A DNA stretch of 5,353 nucleotides from an uncultured Clostridia bacterium (GCA_946496415.1 CAMMGP010000100.1:1-5353), one strand, 5' to 3'; positions 1 through 5,086 are shown, counted from the first letter of the stretch. Notes: a model not told the origin generated them from the sequence alone. Numbers and translations: made by a program.

Positions 1-41
1 GGCAGGGCGCTTTTTTCCACGATGAGATAATCCTTGAGCAT
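1..41 (-). CDS. Probable ACT-domain protein (PheB/UPF0735-like), N-terminal fragment
   Basis: Only the first 14 residues are inside the window (MLKDYLIVEKSALP), read on the minus strand from the ATG at 41-39; the gene runs off the left edge. An AAGGAGG ribosome binding site at 55-49, 7 bases before the ATG, and an extended -10 promoter further upstream support a real start. From memory, the peptide resembles the start of the small Firmicutes ACT-domain family (PheB, UPF0735), whose members open with a similar 'YLIV..LP' stretch before a helix-turn-helix-like segment and an ACT domain, and are linked to aromatic amino-acid metabolism. Fourteen residues are thin evidence: that a gene starts here is fairly sure, its family is tentative. 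It diverges from the LCP gene. Confidence 0.5.
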   Translation of the reverse strand, partial: MLKDYLIVEKSAL

Positions 42-64
42 GGCGACGCCTCCTTCCACTGTAT

Positions 65-73
65 ATGATACCA
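65..73 (-). promoter_or_regulatory. Extended -10 promoter for the leftmost minus-strand gene
   Basis: Read on the minus strand the element is TGGTATCAT (73-65): a TGn extension followed by TATCAT, five of six matches to TATAAT. The predicted start of transcription is near 58, just before the ribosome binding site at 55-49, giving a very short leader. The -35 region (about 93-88, TTTCCC) is weak, which fits an extended -10 promoter. Assignment rests on pattern only. Confidence 0.5.
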
Positions 74-111
74 TATTCGCGGCCGCAGGGAAAGCGGTTT
101 TTTCGCGCCGC

Positions 112-140
112 TTTTCAAGCGGAGGCAAATGTGCTATACT
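112..140 (+). promoter_or_regulatory. Promoter of the LCP / acetyltransferase operon
   Basis: A -35-like TTTTCA (112-117, four of six matches), a 17-base spacer and an extended -10 TGCTATACT (132-140, with TATACT at 135-140) form a good sigma-A-type promoter. Transcription would start near 147, leaving a leader of about 35 bases before the ATG at 182. It lies back to back with the minus-strand promoter at 65-73 without overlapping it. Confidence 0.65.
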
Positions 141-181
141 GATGCTGTTACCAAGGCGACCGGCGCAAAGGGAGGGCGAAG

Positions 182-1180
182 ATGTATTACGAGCCATACA
201 AAAAGCGGCGCGGCGCGCAGGAGCGCGAAAGGCGCGGCGGCTGCCTGCCCCGGGCGCTGTGGTTCTTGGTCAAGTTCCTCTTCAAGCTGGCGGTGCTGCT
301 GCTGGTTCTGGCCGTGGTTGCCTACGCGCTGCCGCCGGGGCTTTTCAACGTGGAGCCGGAGACGGATCTGGGCATTGCCACGGGGCTGCCGGATTCGCAC
401 GTCAACATACTGGTTCTGGGCGTGGACGCCGACCGTGGCGCGGGACAGCGCTCGGACACGATGATGATCCTCTCCGTGGGCTACCGCTCCTTAAAGCTCA
501 CCTCCATACTGCGCGACACGATGGCGGACATCGACGGCTACGGCCGCGGCAAGATCAACGGCGCTTACGCCTACGGCGGCGCGGAACTGGCGATGCGCAC
601 AGTCAATCAGACGTTTCAGATGAACATCACCAAATACGTGGTGGTGGACTATCTGACCATCGCCCGTCTGGTGGACGCGGTGGGCGGCGTGGACATCGTC
701 ATCTCCAAAGCGGAGATGGAGCAGATCAACGCCAACAACGCCCGCTACGCGGGCTCGACGGCAGTAGCCGCCGACCTGGGATACATGCCCGCGCCGGTGC
801 GGGAATACAGCGAGGACGGCGAAACGCCGGTGCATCTGGACGGCCTGCAGGCGGTGGGCTACGCGCGCATCCGCAAATTGGACAGCGATTTTGTGCGCAC
901 GTCGCGGCAACGGCGCGTGGTGCAGGCGGTGATGACGGCGCTGCGCGGCCAGCTCTACAACCCGTTGGTCTACGCGCGCATCGTGGACGTGCTCTGCAAC
1001 AATCTGGAGACGAACATGAACGCCGTGGAGATCGCTTCTCTGGGCATGAAAGCGCTGGTCTGCGGCGAGATCGAGCAAATGCGCCTGCCGGTGGACGGCA
1101 CTTACGACGACAATGGCTCGAGCATCACCATCGACGCATCAGCCAACGCGCAGGCGTTGCGAGAGTTTATCTACGACTAG
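182..1180 (+). CDS. LCP (LytR-CpsA-Psr) family cell-wall glycopolymer transferase
   Basis: A 332-residue membrane-anchored protein. Family members move undecaprenyl-linked glycopolymers (teichoic acids, capsule or other wall polysaccharides) onto peptidoglycan on the outer face of the membrane. Residues 1-24 are basic and cytoplasmic, about 25-50 form one transmembrane helix, and the LCP domain fills roughly 74-255. Family hallmarks in order: NILVLGVD (75-82), RSDTMMILSV (90-99), SILRDT (108-113), KINGAYAYGG (124-133), VVDYLTIARLVDAVGGVDI (154-172), and YARIRK...DFVRTSRQRR (228-245). The last contains the arginines that in studied homologues hold the polyprenyl pyrophosphate. The ATG at 182 follows an AAGGGAGG ribosome binding site (169-176). 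The length is normal for a single-domain LCP protein, with no C-terminal extension. The next gene starts 9 bases after the stop, so the two are probably co-transcribed. Family assignment is firm; the polymer transferred cannot be read from the sequence. Confidence 0.93.
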   Translation: MYYEPYKKRRGAQERERRGGCLPRALWFLVKFLFKLAVLLLVLAVVAYALPPGLFNVEPETDLGIATGLPDSHVNILVLGVDADRGAGQRSDTMMILSVGYRSLKLTSILRDTMADIDGYGRGKINGAYAYGGAELAMRTVNQTFQMNITKYVVVDYLTIARLVDAVGGVDIVISKAEMEQINANNARYAGSTAVAADLGYMPAPVREYSEDGETPVHLDGLQAVGYARIRKLDSDFVRTSRQRRVVQAVMTALRGQLYNPLVYARIVDVLCNNLETNMNAVEIASLGMKALVCGEIEQMRLPVDGTYDDNGSSITIDASANAQALREFIYD

Positions 1181-1189
1181 GAGGTCAAT

Positions 1190-1831
1190 ATGGGCTGGAC
1201 GAAGATCGACCGCGCGGCCTGGGCGCGGGAGGCGTTTTTTCGCCACTACCATGACGACGTGCCCTGCTTTTACAGCATGACCGTATCCCTGGACGTGACG
1301 CGGCTGCGCGCGGCGGGGCTGAAGCTGTATCCCGCGATGCTCCATGCGCTGGCCACCGTCGTCAATCGCCACGAGGAGCTGCGCACGGCGATGGTGGATG
1401 GAGAAGTGGGCGTGTACGACATGCTTTCGCCCTGCTACACAGTGTTCCACCCGGAAACGGAGACGTTTTCCAATCTCTGGACGACATACAGCGCGGATTA
1501 CGCCGCGTTTCTCGCGGACTATGAGGAGGACGTGCGCCGCTACGGAAAGCTGGAGGGCTTCATGCCCAAGCCGGGCGCGCCGGAAGGAATGTTCACCGCC
1601 TCGATGCTGCCGTGGGCAACGTTCGAGGGCTTTCATCTGGAACTGCCGCGCGGCAACGACTATCTTTTGCCCATCTTCACCATGGGCAGGATGCACACGC
1701 GCGAGGGGCGCACGCTTTTGCCGCTGGCCATACAGGCGCATCACGCCGTTTGCGACGGCTTTCACGCCTGCCGGCTGGCGCGCGAAGTACAGGCGCTGCT
1801 CGACGCGCCGGAGGCGTGGCGCGGGCAATGA
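1190..1831 (+). CDS. Chloramphenicol acetyltransferase-like (CatA-type) O-acetyltransferase
   Basis: A 213-residue protein, the usual size of a type A chloramphenicol acetyltransferase (trimeric, acetyl-CoA-dependent O-acetylation). Family features: the N-terminal KIDRAAWAREAFFRHY (5-20), with the Arg (R13) that in CAT salt-bridges the active-site Asp; YPAMLHALATVVNRHEELR (47-65); FSNLWT (93-98); the SMLPWATFEGFHL segment (138-150), with a Ser aligned to the CAT transition-state serine; YLLPIFTMG (158-166); and the catalytic signature HHAVCDGFH (184-192), with H185 as base and D189 structural. All key residues are kept, so it should be active. The AGGAGG ribosome binding site (1179-1184) overlaps the stop of the LCP gene. 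Chromosomal CAT-like proteins in Clostridia do not all give chloramphenicol resistance. The tight link to an LCP gene makes a wall- or polysaccharide-related acceptor possible, but that is inference. No mobile element is seen beside it. Confidence 0.9.
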   Translation: MGWTKIDRAAWAREAFFRHYHDDVPCFYSMTVSLDVTRLRAAGLKLYPAMLHALATVVNRHEELRTAMVDGEVGVYDMLSPCYTVFHPETETFSNLWTTYSADYAAFLADYEEDVRRYGKLEGFMPKPGAPEGMFTASMLPWATFEGFHLELPRGNDYLLPIFTMGRMHTREGRTLLPLAIQAHHAVCDGFHACRLAREVQALLDAPEAWRGQ

Positions 1832-1859
1832 AAAGCGGCGGAGGAACGATCCTCCGCCG
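1831..1859. terminator. Shared hairpin terminator between convergent genes
   Basis: CGGCGGAGGA (1836-1845) and TCCTCCGCCG (1850-1859) form a perfect 10-base-pair stem with an ACGA loop. On the minus strand the stem is followed, after one C, by TTTT (1834-1831), so it is a proper intrinsic terminator for the dehydrogenase gene, whose stop lies 8 bases before the stem. On the plus strand the stem begins 4 bases after the acetyltransferase stop but is followed by GGAAAT rather than a T-run, so termination in that direction would be weaker. Confidence 0.75.
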
Positions 1860-1867
1860 GGAAATGC

Positions 1868-2725
1868 TCAGCGATAGGCGCGGATGAGGGCCTGCGTGCC
1901 CTCATCGCCATAGCCCTGCGCTTCCAGCGCGCGGAACATGGCCAGCACCTTTTCCAGCACCGGCATGGGCAGGTCGCGCTCGCGGGCCTCGCCGTCGGCC
2001 AGCGTCATATCCTTGATGAAGTGCTTGATGAAGAAGCCGGGGGCAAAATAACCGTGGGCGCTCTTGGGGCCGTTGTTGGCAAGCTGCCAGGAGCCGGCCG
2101 CGCCGCCGCCGATGGCGGCGAGGACTTCATCCACATCCAGCCCCACGGCGCGGGCGTAGGCGATGGCCTCGCAGACGCCGGCCAACGTGCCGGCGATGGC
2201 GATCTGGTTGGCCATCTTCGTGTGCTGGCCGCTGCCGGCCGGGCCCATGTAGCAAATGCTGCTGCCCATGGCCTCGAAAATGGGAACGGCGCGCTCAAAG
2301 GCCTCGCGGTCGCCGCCGACCATGATGGACAACGTGCCGGCGCGCGCGCCCGTGTCGCCGCCGGAAACAGGGGCGTCCAGCGCCAAAAGGCCCTTCGCCG
2401 CGGCCTCGGTATAGATGCGCTGCGCCAGGCGCGGGCTGGTGGTGGTCATATCGATGACCAGCGTGCCGGGGCGGGCGTTGGCAAGTATGCCCTTATCGCC
2501 GAAATAGACTTCCTCCACGTCCGGGGGAAAGCCCACGATGCTGATGACCGCGTCCGCATCGCGCACGCAATCCGCGACGTTCTCGCGCCAGACCGCGCCG
2601 GCGTCCAGCGCCTCGAGCGCCTTGGCGCGCGTGCGCGTATAGGCGTTGACTTCATAGCCCTGTTGCAAAAGGTTTTTTACCATGCCGTTGCCCATGACTC
2701 CCACGCCGATAAAGCCGATCTTCAT
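1868..2725 (-). CDS. NAD(P)-dependent 3-hydroxyisobutyrate / 2-hydroxy-3-oxopropionate dehydrogenase family oxidoreductase
   Basis: A 285-residue beta-hydroxyacid dehydrogenase, normal length for the family. The N-terminal Rossmann fold opens with GFIGVGVMG (4-12), the GxGxxG dinucleotide loop. Then come DMTTTSP (92-98), the substrate-binding DAPVSGGDTGARAGTLSIMVGG (117-138), and GPAGSGQHTKMANQ (161-174), where K170 is the catalytic lysine and N173 the conserved Asn. FFIKHFIKDMTLA (231-243) includes the second conserved Lys, followed by the all-helical C-terminal domain. Such enzymes reversibly oxidise 3-hydroxyisobutyrate, or reduce tartronate semialdehyde to glycerate. The substrate cannot be fixed from sequence, and Arg31 (after YT) at the end of the second strand leaves NADP preference possible. 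The ATG at 2725 is chosen because AGGAGG lies at 2740-2735 and the family start MKIGFIG follows. An in-frame ATG at 2824 would add 33 unrelated, Arg-rich residues. No pathway partner is adjacent. Confidence 0.9.
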   Translation of the reverse strand: MKIGFIGVGVMGNGMVKNLLQQGYEVNAYTRTRAKALEALDAGAVWRENVADCVRDADAVISIVGFPPDVEEVYFGDKGILANARPGTLVIDMTTTSPRLAQRIYTEAAAKGLLALDAPVSGGDTGARAGTLSIMVGGDREAFERAVPIFEAMGSSICYMGPAGSGQHTKMANQIAIAGTLAGVCEAIAYARAVGLDVDEVLAAIGGGAAGSWQLANNGPKSAHGYFAPGFFIKHFIKDMTLADGEARERDLPMPVLEKVLAMFRALEAQGYGDEGTQALIRAYR

Positions 2726-2805
2726 CCGCAAGAACCTCCTCGTTGCCCGGGGGCGATTTGGAGAATGAATTCGCCGCCGGCAGACGGTTTTCCTGCTTGC
2801 GGGGG

Positions 2806-2834
2806 TCGACAAATTATCATTCATATAGTATAAT
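2806..2834 (+). promoter_or_regulatory. Strong promoter of the CmpB-like membrane protein gene
   Basis: TCGACA (2806-2811, five of six matches to TTGACA), a 17-base spacer and a perfect TATAAT (2829-2834) sit in an AT-rich island within GC-rich surroundings. Transcription would begin near 2841, leaving a leader of about 27 bases before the ATG at 2868. The divergent dehydrogenase gene must also be transcribed from this 142-base gap. I could not settle on a minus-strand promoter; TATACT at 2832-2827, overlapping the plus-strand -10, is one weak candidate. Confidence 0.75.
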
Positions 2835-2867
2835 CATTCTGAATTAATCAATGTTTTGGAGGATGGT

Positions 2868-3596
2868 ATGATTCACCCGCTGGAGCAATGGTTTTTGTGG
2901 TTCGTCCTTTACAGCTTCATCGGCTGGATGTATGAGAGCATACTCTGCTCCGTGGCCGGCAAAAAGCTGGTCAACCGCGGCTTTCTCAACGGCCCCGTGT
3001 GCCCTGTCTACGGCACGGGCGCGGTGGCGGTGGTCTTTGTCCTTTCGCCCCTGAAGGACGAGCTTCTGGCGCTGTTTCTGACCAGCGCCCTTTTGACCAC
3101 ATCGCTGGAATACCTGACCTCCTGGGCGATGGAAAAACTCTTTCACGCCCGCTGGTGGGACTATTCCAAGCGCTTTTTGAACATCCATGGCCGCGTGTGC
3201 CTGCGGGGCTTTGTGGCCTTTGGGGCGATGTCGGCGTTGGTGGTGCGCTATGTGCACCCGCGCGTGGCGGCGCTGACGGGGCGGCTCTCGGCGCGGGCCA
3301 CGCACATATTGGTGGCGGCGCTGGCGCTGCTGTTCGCGGCGGATCTGACGCTGACGCTCATCACCGTGCTGGGGCTGGACAAGCGCCTGCGCGACGCGCG
3401 CGAGGCCCTGCGCGAGCAGCTTGAGGAGCGCATTCCCCGCCTGCGCGGCCTGCACGCCTTCCAGATGAAGCGCCTGAGTCAGGCGTTCCCCGCGCTGGAC
3501 TTCACCCGCTATCACGAAGAATGGCTGCGCCTGCGCGAACGGCTGCGCCATAAGCCCATGCGCATGGACGACCGCGACGACCGCGCCCGTTCTTAG
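2868..3596 (+). CDS. CmpB-like putative ABC transporter type IV membrane protein (PF06541 family)
   Basis: A 242-residue integral membrane protein with about five hydrophobic segments (roughly 7-28, 47-62, 66-88, 113-130, 147-168) and a charged, basic C-terminal tail (171-242). It carries the conserved pattern of the 'putative ABC transporter type IV / CmpB' family: YSFIGWMYE (15-23), NRGFLNGPVCPVYGTGA (36-52), TTSLEYLTSWAMEKLF (77-92), and the hallmark RWWDYSKRFLNIHGRVCLRG (95-114). Despite the name, no ATP-binding protein is encoded nearby and I know of no assigned transport substrate for the family. The ATG at 2868 is preferred because GGAGG (2858-2862) lies 5 bases before it. A TTG at 2856 would put the ribosome binding site inside the gene. 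The tail (171-200) is rich in Arg, Glu and Leu and could be helical or coiled. No clear terminator follows the stop. Confidence 0.85.
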   Translation: MIHPLEQWFLWFVLYSFIGWMYESILCSVAGKKLVNRGFLNGPVCPVYGTGAVAVVFVLSPLKDELLALFLTSALLTTSLEYLTSWAMEKLFHARWWDYSKRFLNIHGRVCLRGFVAFGAMSALVVRYVHPRVAALTGRLSARATHILVAALALLFAADLTLTLITVLGLDKRLRDAREALREQLEERIPRLRGLHAFQMKRLSQAFPALDFTRYHEEWLRLRERLRHKPMRMDDRDDRARS

Positions 3597-3639
3597 CAAA
3601 ACACGTTTTGAAAAAATATTGTTAAATCACAAAAATATA
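3597..3639. other. AT-rich spacer after the CmpB-like gene
   Basis: This 43-base stretch is mostly A and T, in sharp contrast to its surroundings, and separates the CmpB-like stop from the -35 element at 3640. It contains a near-palindrome, CAAAAC-AC-GTTTTG (3597-3610), too AT-rich and tight-looped to be a convincing terminator, and A-tracts (3611-3616, 3631-3635) of the kind that act as UP elements in front of strong promoters. Transcription from the membrane protein gene may therefore read into the RNA gene that follows. Confidence 0.4.
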
Positions 3640-3669
3640 TTGACAGGACAAGGCGGTCTATGGTATTCT
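3640..3669 (+). promoter_or_regulatory. Strong promoter driving a non-coding transcript
   Basis: A perfect TTGACA (3640-3645), an 18-base spacer and an extended -10 TGGTATTCT (3661-3669) make this one of the best promoter matches in the window. A-tracts lie directly upstream. The expected start of transcription is near 3676. No credible reading frame with a ribosome binding site follows on the plus strand, which suggests the product is RNA. Confidence 0.75.
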
Positions 3670-3676
3670 CTAGGTG

Positions 3677-3692
3677 GTTAGTTTAAACTAAC
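3677..3692. promoter_or_regulatory. Perfect 16-base palindrome at the transcription start (likely operator)
   Basis: GTTAGTTTAAACTAAC is an uninterrupted 8+8 palindrome, 8 bases after the -10 element and at the predicted +1. That is a classic place for a repressor dimer, for example of the MarR/winged-helix type, to block transcription. The regulator is unknown and none is encoded in the window. In RNA the same bases could form a 5' hairpin, so a stabilising role is an alternative. Confidence 0.55.
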
Positions 3693-3878
3693 GACTTGCG
3701 GGGAAATACAGCCCGGTACGGCCATGCGGCCGGGCAGGACCTCCGCCCCGCATGCGTGCATCCGGGCCCGTCCCGGCGCGCTTTGGACCGGCGCGCGGGG
3801 GAACGCGGCGGGCACGGCGCTCTCTGCAAAGGCCCTCTTTCCCGCTCAAGGGCGTGGACGCGAAAGCGTTCGCGGCGG

Positions 3879-3903
3879 AGGAGAGGGCCGCCGCCTCCTT
3901 TTT
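3879..3903 (+). terminator. Intrinsic terminator of the small RNA
   Basis: AGGAG (3879-3883) pairs with CTCCT (3895-3899), with an inner GG/CC pair (3885-3886 / 3891-3892) around a GCCG loop and a small internal loop. T3899-T3903 follow as a five-base T-run. The 5' arm overlaps AGAGGGCC (3882-3889), which can instead pair with 3831-3838, so two mutually exclusive folds are possible. The stem is imperfect, hence moderate confidence. Confidence 0.5.
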
Positions 3904-3940
3904 GACCGGCGCAACGGCATAAATGGCCGTCGCGCCGGCC
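3904..3940. repeat. Orphan inverted repeat after the small RNA
   Basis: CCGGCGC (3906-3912) pairs with GCGCCGG (3932-3938) and ACGGC (3914-3918) with GCCGT (3926-3930), around one A/C mismatch and a 7-base ATAAATG loop. It is a stable 12-pair hairpin. On the plus strand a T4 run (3945-3948) comes 6 bases after the stem, so it might back up the preceding terminator. On the minus strand it is followed by A's, so it is not a terminator in that direction. Confidence 0.5.
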
Positions 3941-4020
3941 TCCGTTTTGGGAAAGCGCGGCCATATGCTGACAAAGCGGGCAGACTGACGGAGCGTTGAA
4001 AACGCCCGCAGGGCAAAGAA
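3941..4020. other. Intergenic stretch with no recognised feature
   Basis: Between the orphan hairpin and the terminator of the DprA-like gene I see no reading frame with a ribosome binding site, no promoter and no RNA signature. A small GCGTT-GAA-AACGC inverted repeat (3994-4006) is present and unremarkable. CTCCGT (3940-3945) could pair with ACGGAG (3988-3993), but over a long loop. Confidence 0.4.
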
Positions 4021-4056
4021 GCAAAAATCGCTCTGATTTTTCGATCAGGGCGATTT
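4021..4056 (-). terminator. Intrinsic terminator of the DprA-like gene
   Basis: Positions 4025-4037 pair with 4044-4056 in a 13-base-pair stem (one G-T wobble at 4032/4049) with a 6-base loop. Read on the minus strand the stem is followed by a T-rich tail (TTTTTGCTTCTTT, partly in the stem), as expected for the end of the minus-strand gene, whose stop lies about 64 bases upstream. On the plus strand GCGGTT follows, so it does not serve that direction. Confidence 0.85.
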
Positions 4057-4119
4057 GCGGTTGCGGGCATTTGTCTACATTCTCAGGCGACCCGGGCGAA
4101 AAGGCGCGGATTGCCTGTC

Positions 4120-5076
4120 TCATTCCAGATCGAACAGATTGAGTTGCTGCGAAAAGGCCGTTTTCCAACGGGCGCTGAGGCGCTTGAATTCCTCAGCACC
4201 GAGGCTGCGGAAGGGCTGCGCACCGCGCGACACCAGGGCCCGGTTGCCGGGATAGCCGGTGTAGGCATAGACCCAATCGCACAACCCGCGCTTGATGGCG
4301 TCGGCCTCGCCTCGCTTGCCGTCGGTATTGAAAATGAAGGCGGCGCGCGCCAGGGAGAATACCAGCTTGCCGCGGGCGATGGCATGGGGCACCGTGGGCA
4401 GCGCCTCGGGATGCTCCAGCGAAAGCGCCGCCATGCGGCCATCGGTGATAAGGCCGCGCATCGGCTCCTCGCCGATGTGGCCGAGCAGGCCGCCAGCGGG
4501 CACATCGATGAGCGTGCCGCCCAGTTCCGCGACCAGCGAGGCGGCCACGCGGGAGACGCCCAGTTCGCCGCCGGTGACAACGCTGTAACCAAGCTCGCAG
4601 GCGCCGCGAACGATGCCCTCGATGCTCTGGCGCACCTCGGGCGTGGTCTTGACGCCGCTGACTCCTACCACCGCCACGGCGGGGCGATCCAGCAGCGCCC
4701 GTTCGCCGGCGAAAAACAGCGCTGGCGGCGCGGCGGTGCCCATGCGCGCGCGGAAGTGGGGCGGATACTCCTCGTCAAAACAGGTGACGATGCGCACGCC
4801 CTTTTCCATGAAGCCCTCCAGCGCGTAGGTGAGCTGCACGCCGCGATGCAACAGCGTATAGAGGCGATAGCCCTCCTCCTCGCTGACGCCCAGGAGCATC
4901 ATCAGGCCGCTGATGTCCACATGCAAAAGCGCGCCCAGGCGCGCGGCGGCGCTGGACTTGACGCGGGCGAGCATGCGGCTGTATTCCGGCGTGCTCAGAG
5001 GCCGCGCGTATTCGGCGCGGTCGGCGGAGAGCGGAACGGTCAAAAGCATGGTGGCGAAAGCGTCGTCGTTGTACAT
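4120..5076 (-). CDS. Divergent DprA/Smf-like DNA-processing protein with C-terminal clamp-binding motif
   Basis: A 318-residue protein, slightly shorter than typical DprA, which binds single-stranded DNA and loads RecA during DNA uptake. The family scaffold is clear: a helical N-terminal region (about 30-90), then FDEEYPPHF (100-108) and PALFFAGERALL (118-129) leading into VAVVGVSG (134-141), GYSVVTGGELG (163-173), GGTLIDVPAGGL (186-197) and GNRALVSRGAQPF (277-289), the last matching the GN.LI..GA.P segment of DprA. The signatures themselves are altered: the GSR arginine after the first strand is absent, the SGLARGID..AH motif is TGGELGVSRVAAS, and the RNRIIA motif is degenerate (PHAIARGKL, 230-238). 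The protein ends in QLNLF (311-315), a close match to the beta-sliding-clamp consensus QL(S/D)LF. The ATG at 5076 follows AAGGGGG (5089-5083). It lies just downstream of the sigK-like gene but has its own promoter. DprA ancestry is well supported; canonical function is doubtful. Confidence 0.8.
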   Translation of the reverse strand: MYNDDAFATMLLTVPLSADRAEYARPLSTPEYSRMLARVKSSAAARLGALLHVDISGLMMLLGVSEEEGYRLYTLLHRGVQLTYALEGFMEKGVRIVTCFDEEYPPHFRARMGTAAPPALFFAGERALLDRPAVAVVGVSGVKTTPEVRQSIEGIVRGACELGYSVVTGGELGVSRVAASLVAELGGTLIDVPAGGLLGHIGEEPMRGLITDGRMAALSLEHPEALPTVPHAIARGKLVFSLARAAFIFNTDGKRGEADAIKRGLCDWVYAYTGYPGNRALVSRGAQPFRSLGAEEFKRLSARWKTAFSQQLNLFDLE

Positions 5077-5086
5077 GGAGAACCCC

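Larger units (their letters stand above)
3676..3903 (+). ncRNA. Candidate independent structured small RNA (about 228 nt)
   Basis: Bounded by the promoter at 3640-3669 and a hairpin plus T5 ending at 3903. The interval folds readily. The 5' palindrome (3677-3692) can form a 6-base-pair hairpin with a TTAA loop. TGCGGGG (3697-3703) pairs with CCCCGCA (3746-3752) around an inner helix GCCCGG (3711-3716) / CCGGGC (3730-3735), leaving AAATACA on one side and AGGACCTCCG on the other. GCGCGC (3776-3781) pairs with 3791-3796, extended by CCC/GGG. GGCCCTCT (3831-3838) pairs with AGAGGGCC (3882-3889) around a 9-base-pair stem capped by a GAAA tetraloop (3853-3861 / 3866-3874). I see no RNase P RNA, tmRNA or SRP RNA signatures and no T-box consensus. 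Plus-strand frames here are Arg/Gly/Pro-rich and lack ribosome binding sites. High GC makes pairing easy, so fold alone is not proof; promoter, operator-like palindrome and terminator together are the main support. Confidence 0.5.

Noticed and set aside
34..1254. 406-codon plus-strand open frame overlapping the LCP gene in another frame
   Set aside because: The translation is low-complexity Arg/Gly/Ala and shadows the LCP coding sequence, which has a promoter, ribosome binding site and full family motifs.
2725..2824. N-terminal extension of the dehydrogenase to an ATG at 2824
   Set aside because: The extra 33 residues are Arg-rich, unlike the family, and cover the intergenic promoter zone. 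The AGGAGG at 2740-2735 and the standard MKIGFIG start favour 2725.
2021..2833. 270-codon plus-strand open frame opposite the dehydrogenase
   Set aside because: It is the antisense shadow of a well-recognised dehydrogenase; the translation has no domain signature.
2811..2839. Fur box in the AT-rich promoter island
   Set aside because: ATTATC/ATAATC-like hexamers are present, but no 19-base alignment to the Fur consensus gives a convincing match, and neither flanking gene is an iron gene.
2856..2867. TTG start at 2856 for the CmpB-like protein
   Set aside because: The GGAGG at 2858-2862 would then be inside the coding region; it is correctly spaced for the ATG at 2868.
3619..3636. Rex operator upstream of the -35 (TTGTTAA ... 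)
   Set aside because: One half-site, TTGTTAA, fits, but the second half, CAAAAAT, does not match TTAACAA and the stretch is simply AT-rich.
3676..3903. RNase P RNA, tmRNA, SRP RNA, 6S RNA or T-box identity for the candidate RNA
   Set aside because: The conserved sequences I know for RNase P RNA, tmRNA, SRP RNA and T-boxes are not present. The 5' and 3' ends do not pair into the long rod expected for 6S RNA, though 6S is hard to exclude by eye.
3683..4168. 161-codon minus-strand open frame covering the candidate RNA
   Set aside because: It starts inside the DprA-like gene in another frame, reads through that gene's terminator and the orphan hairpin, and is Arg/Pro/Cys-rich. I see no ribosome binding site.
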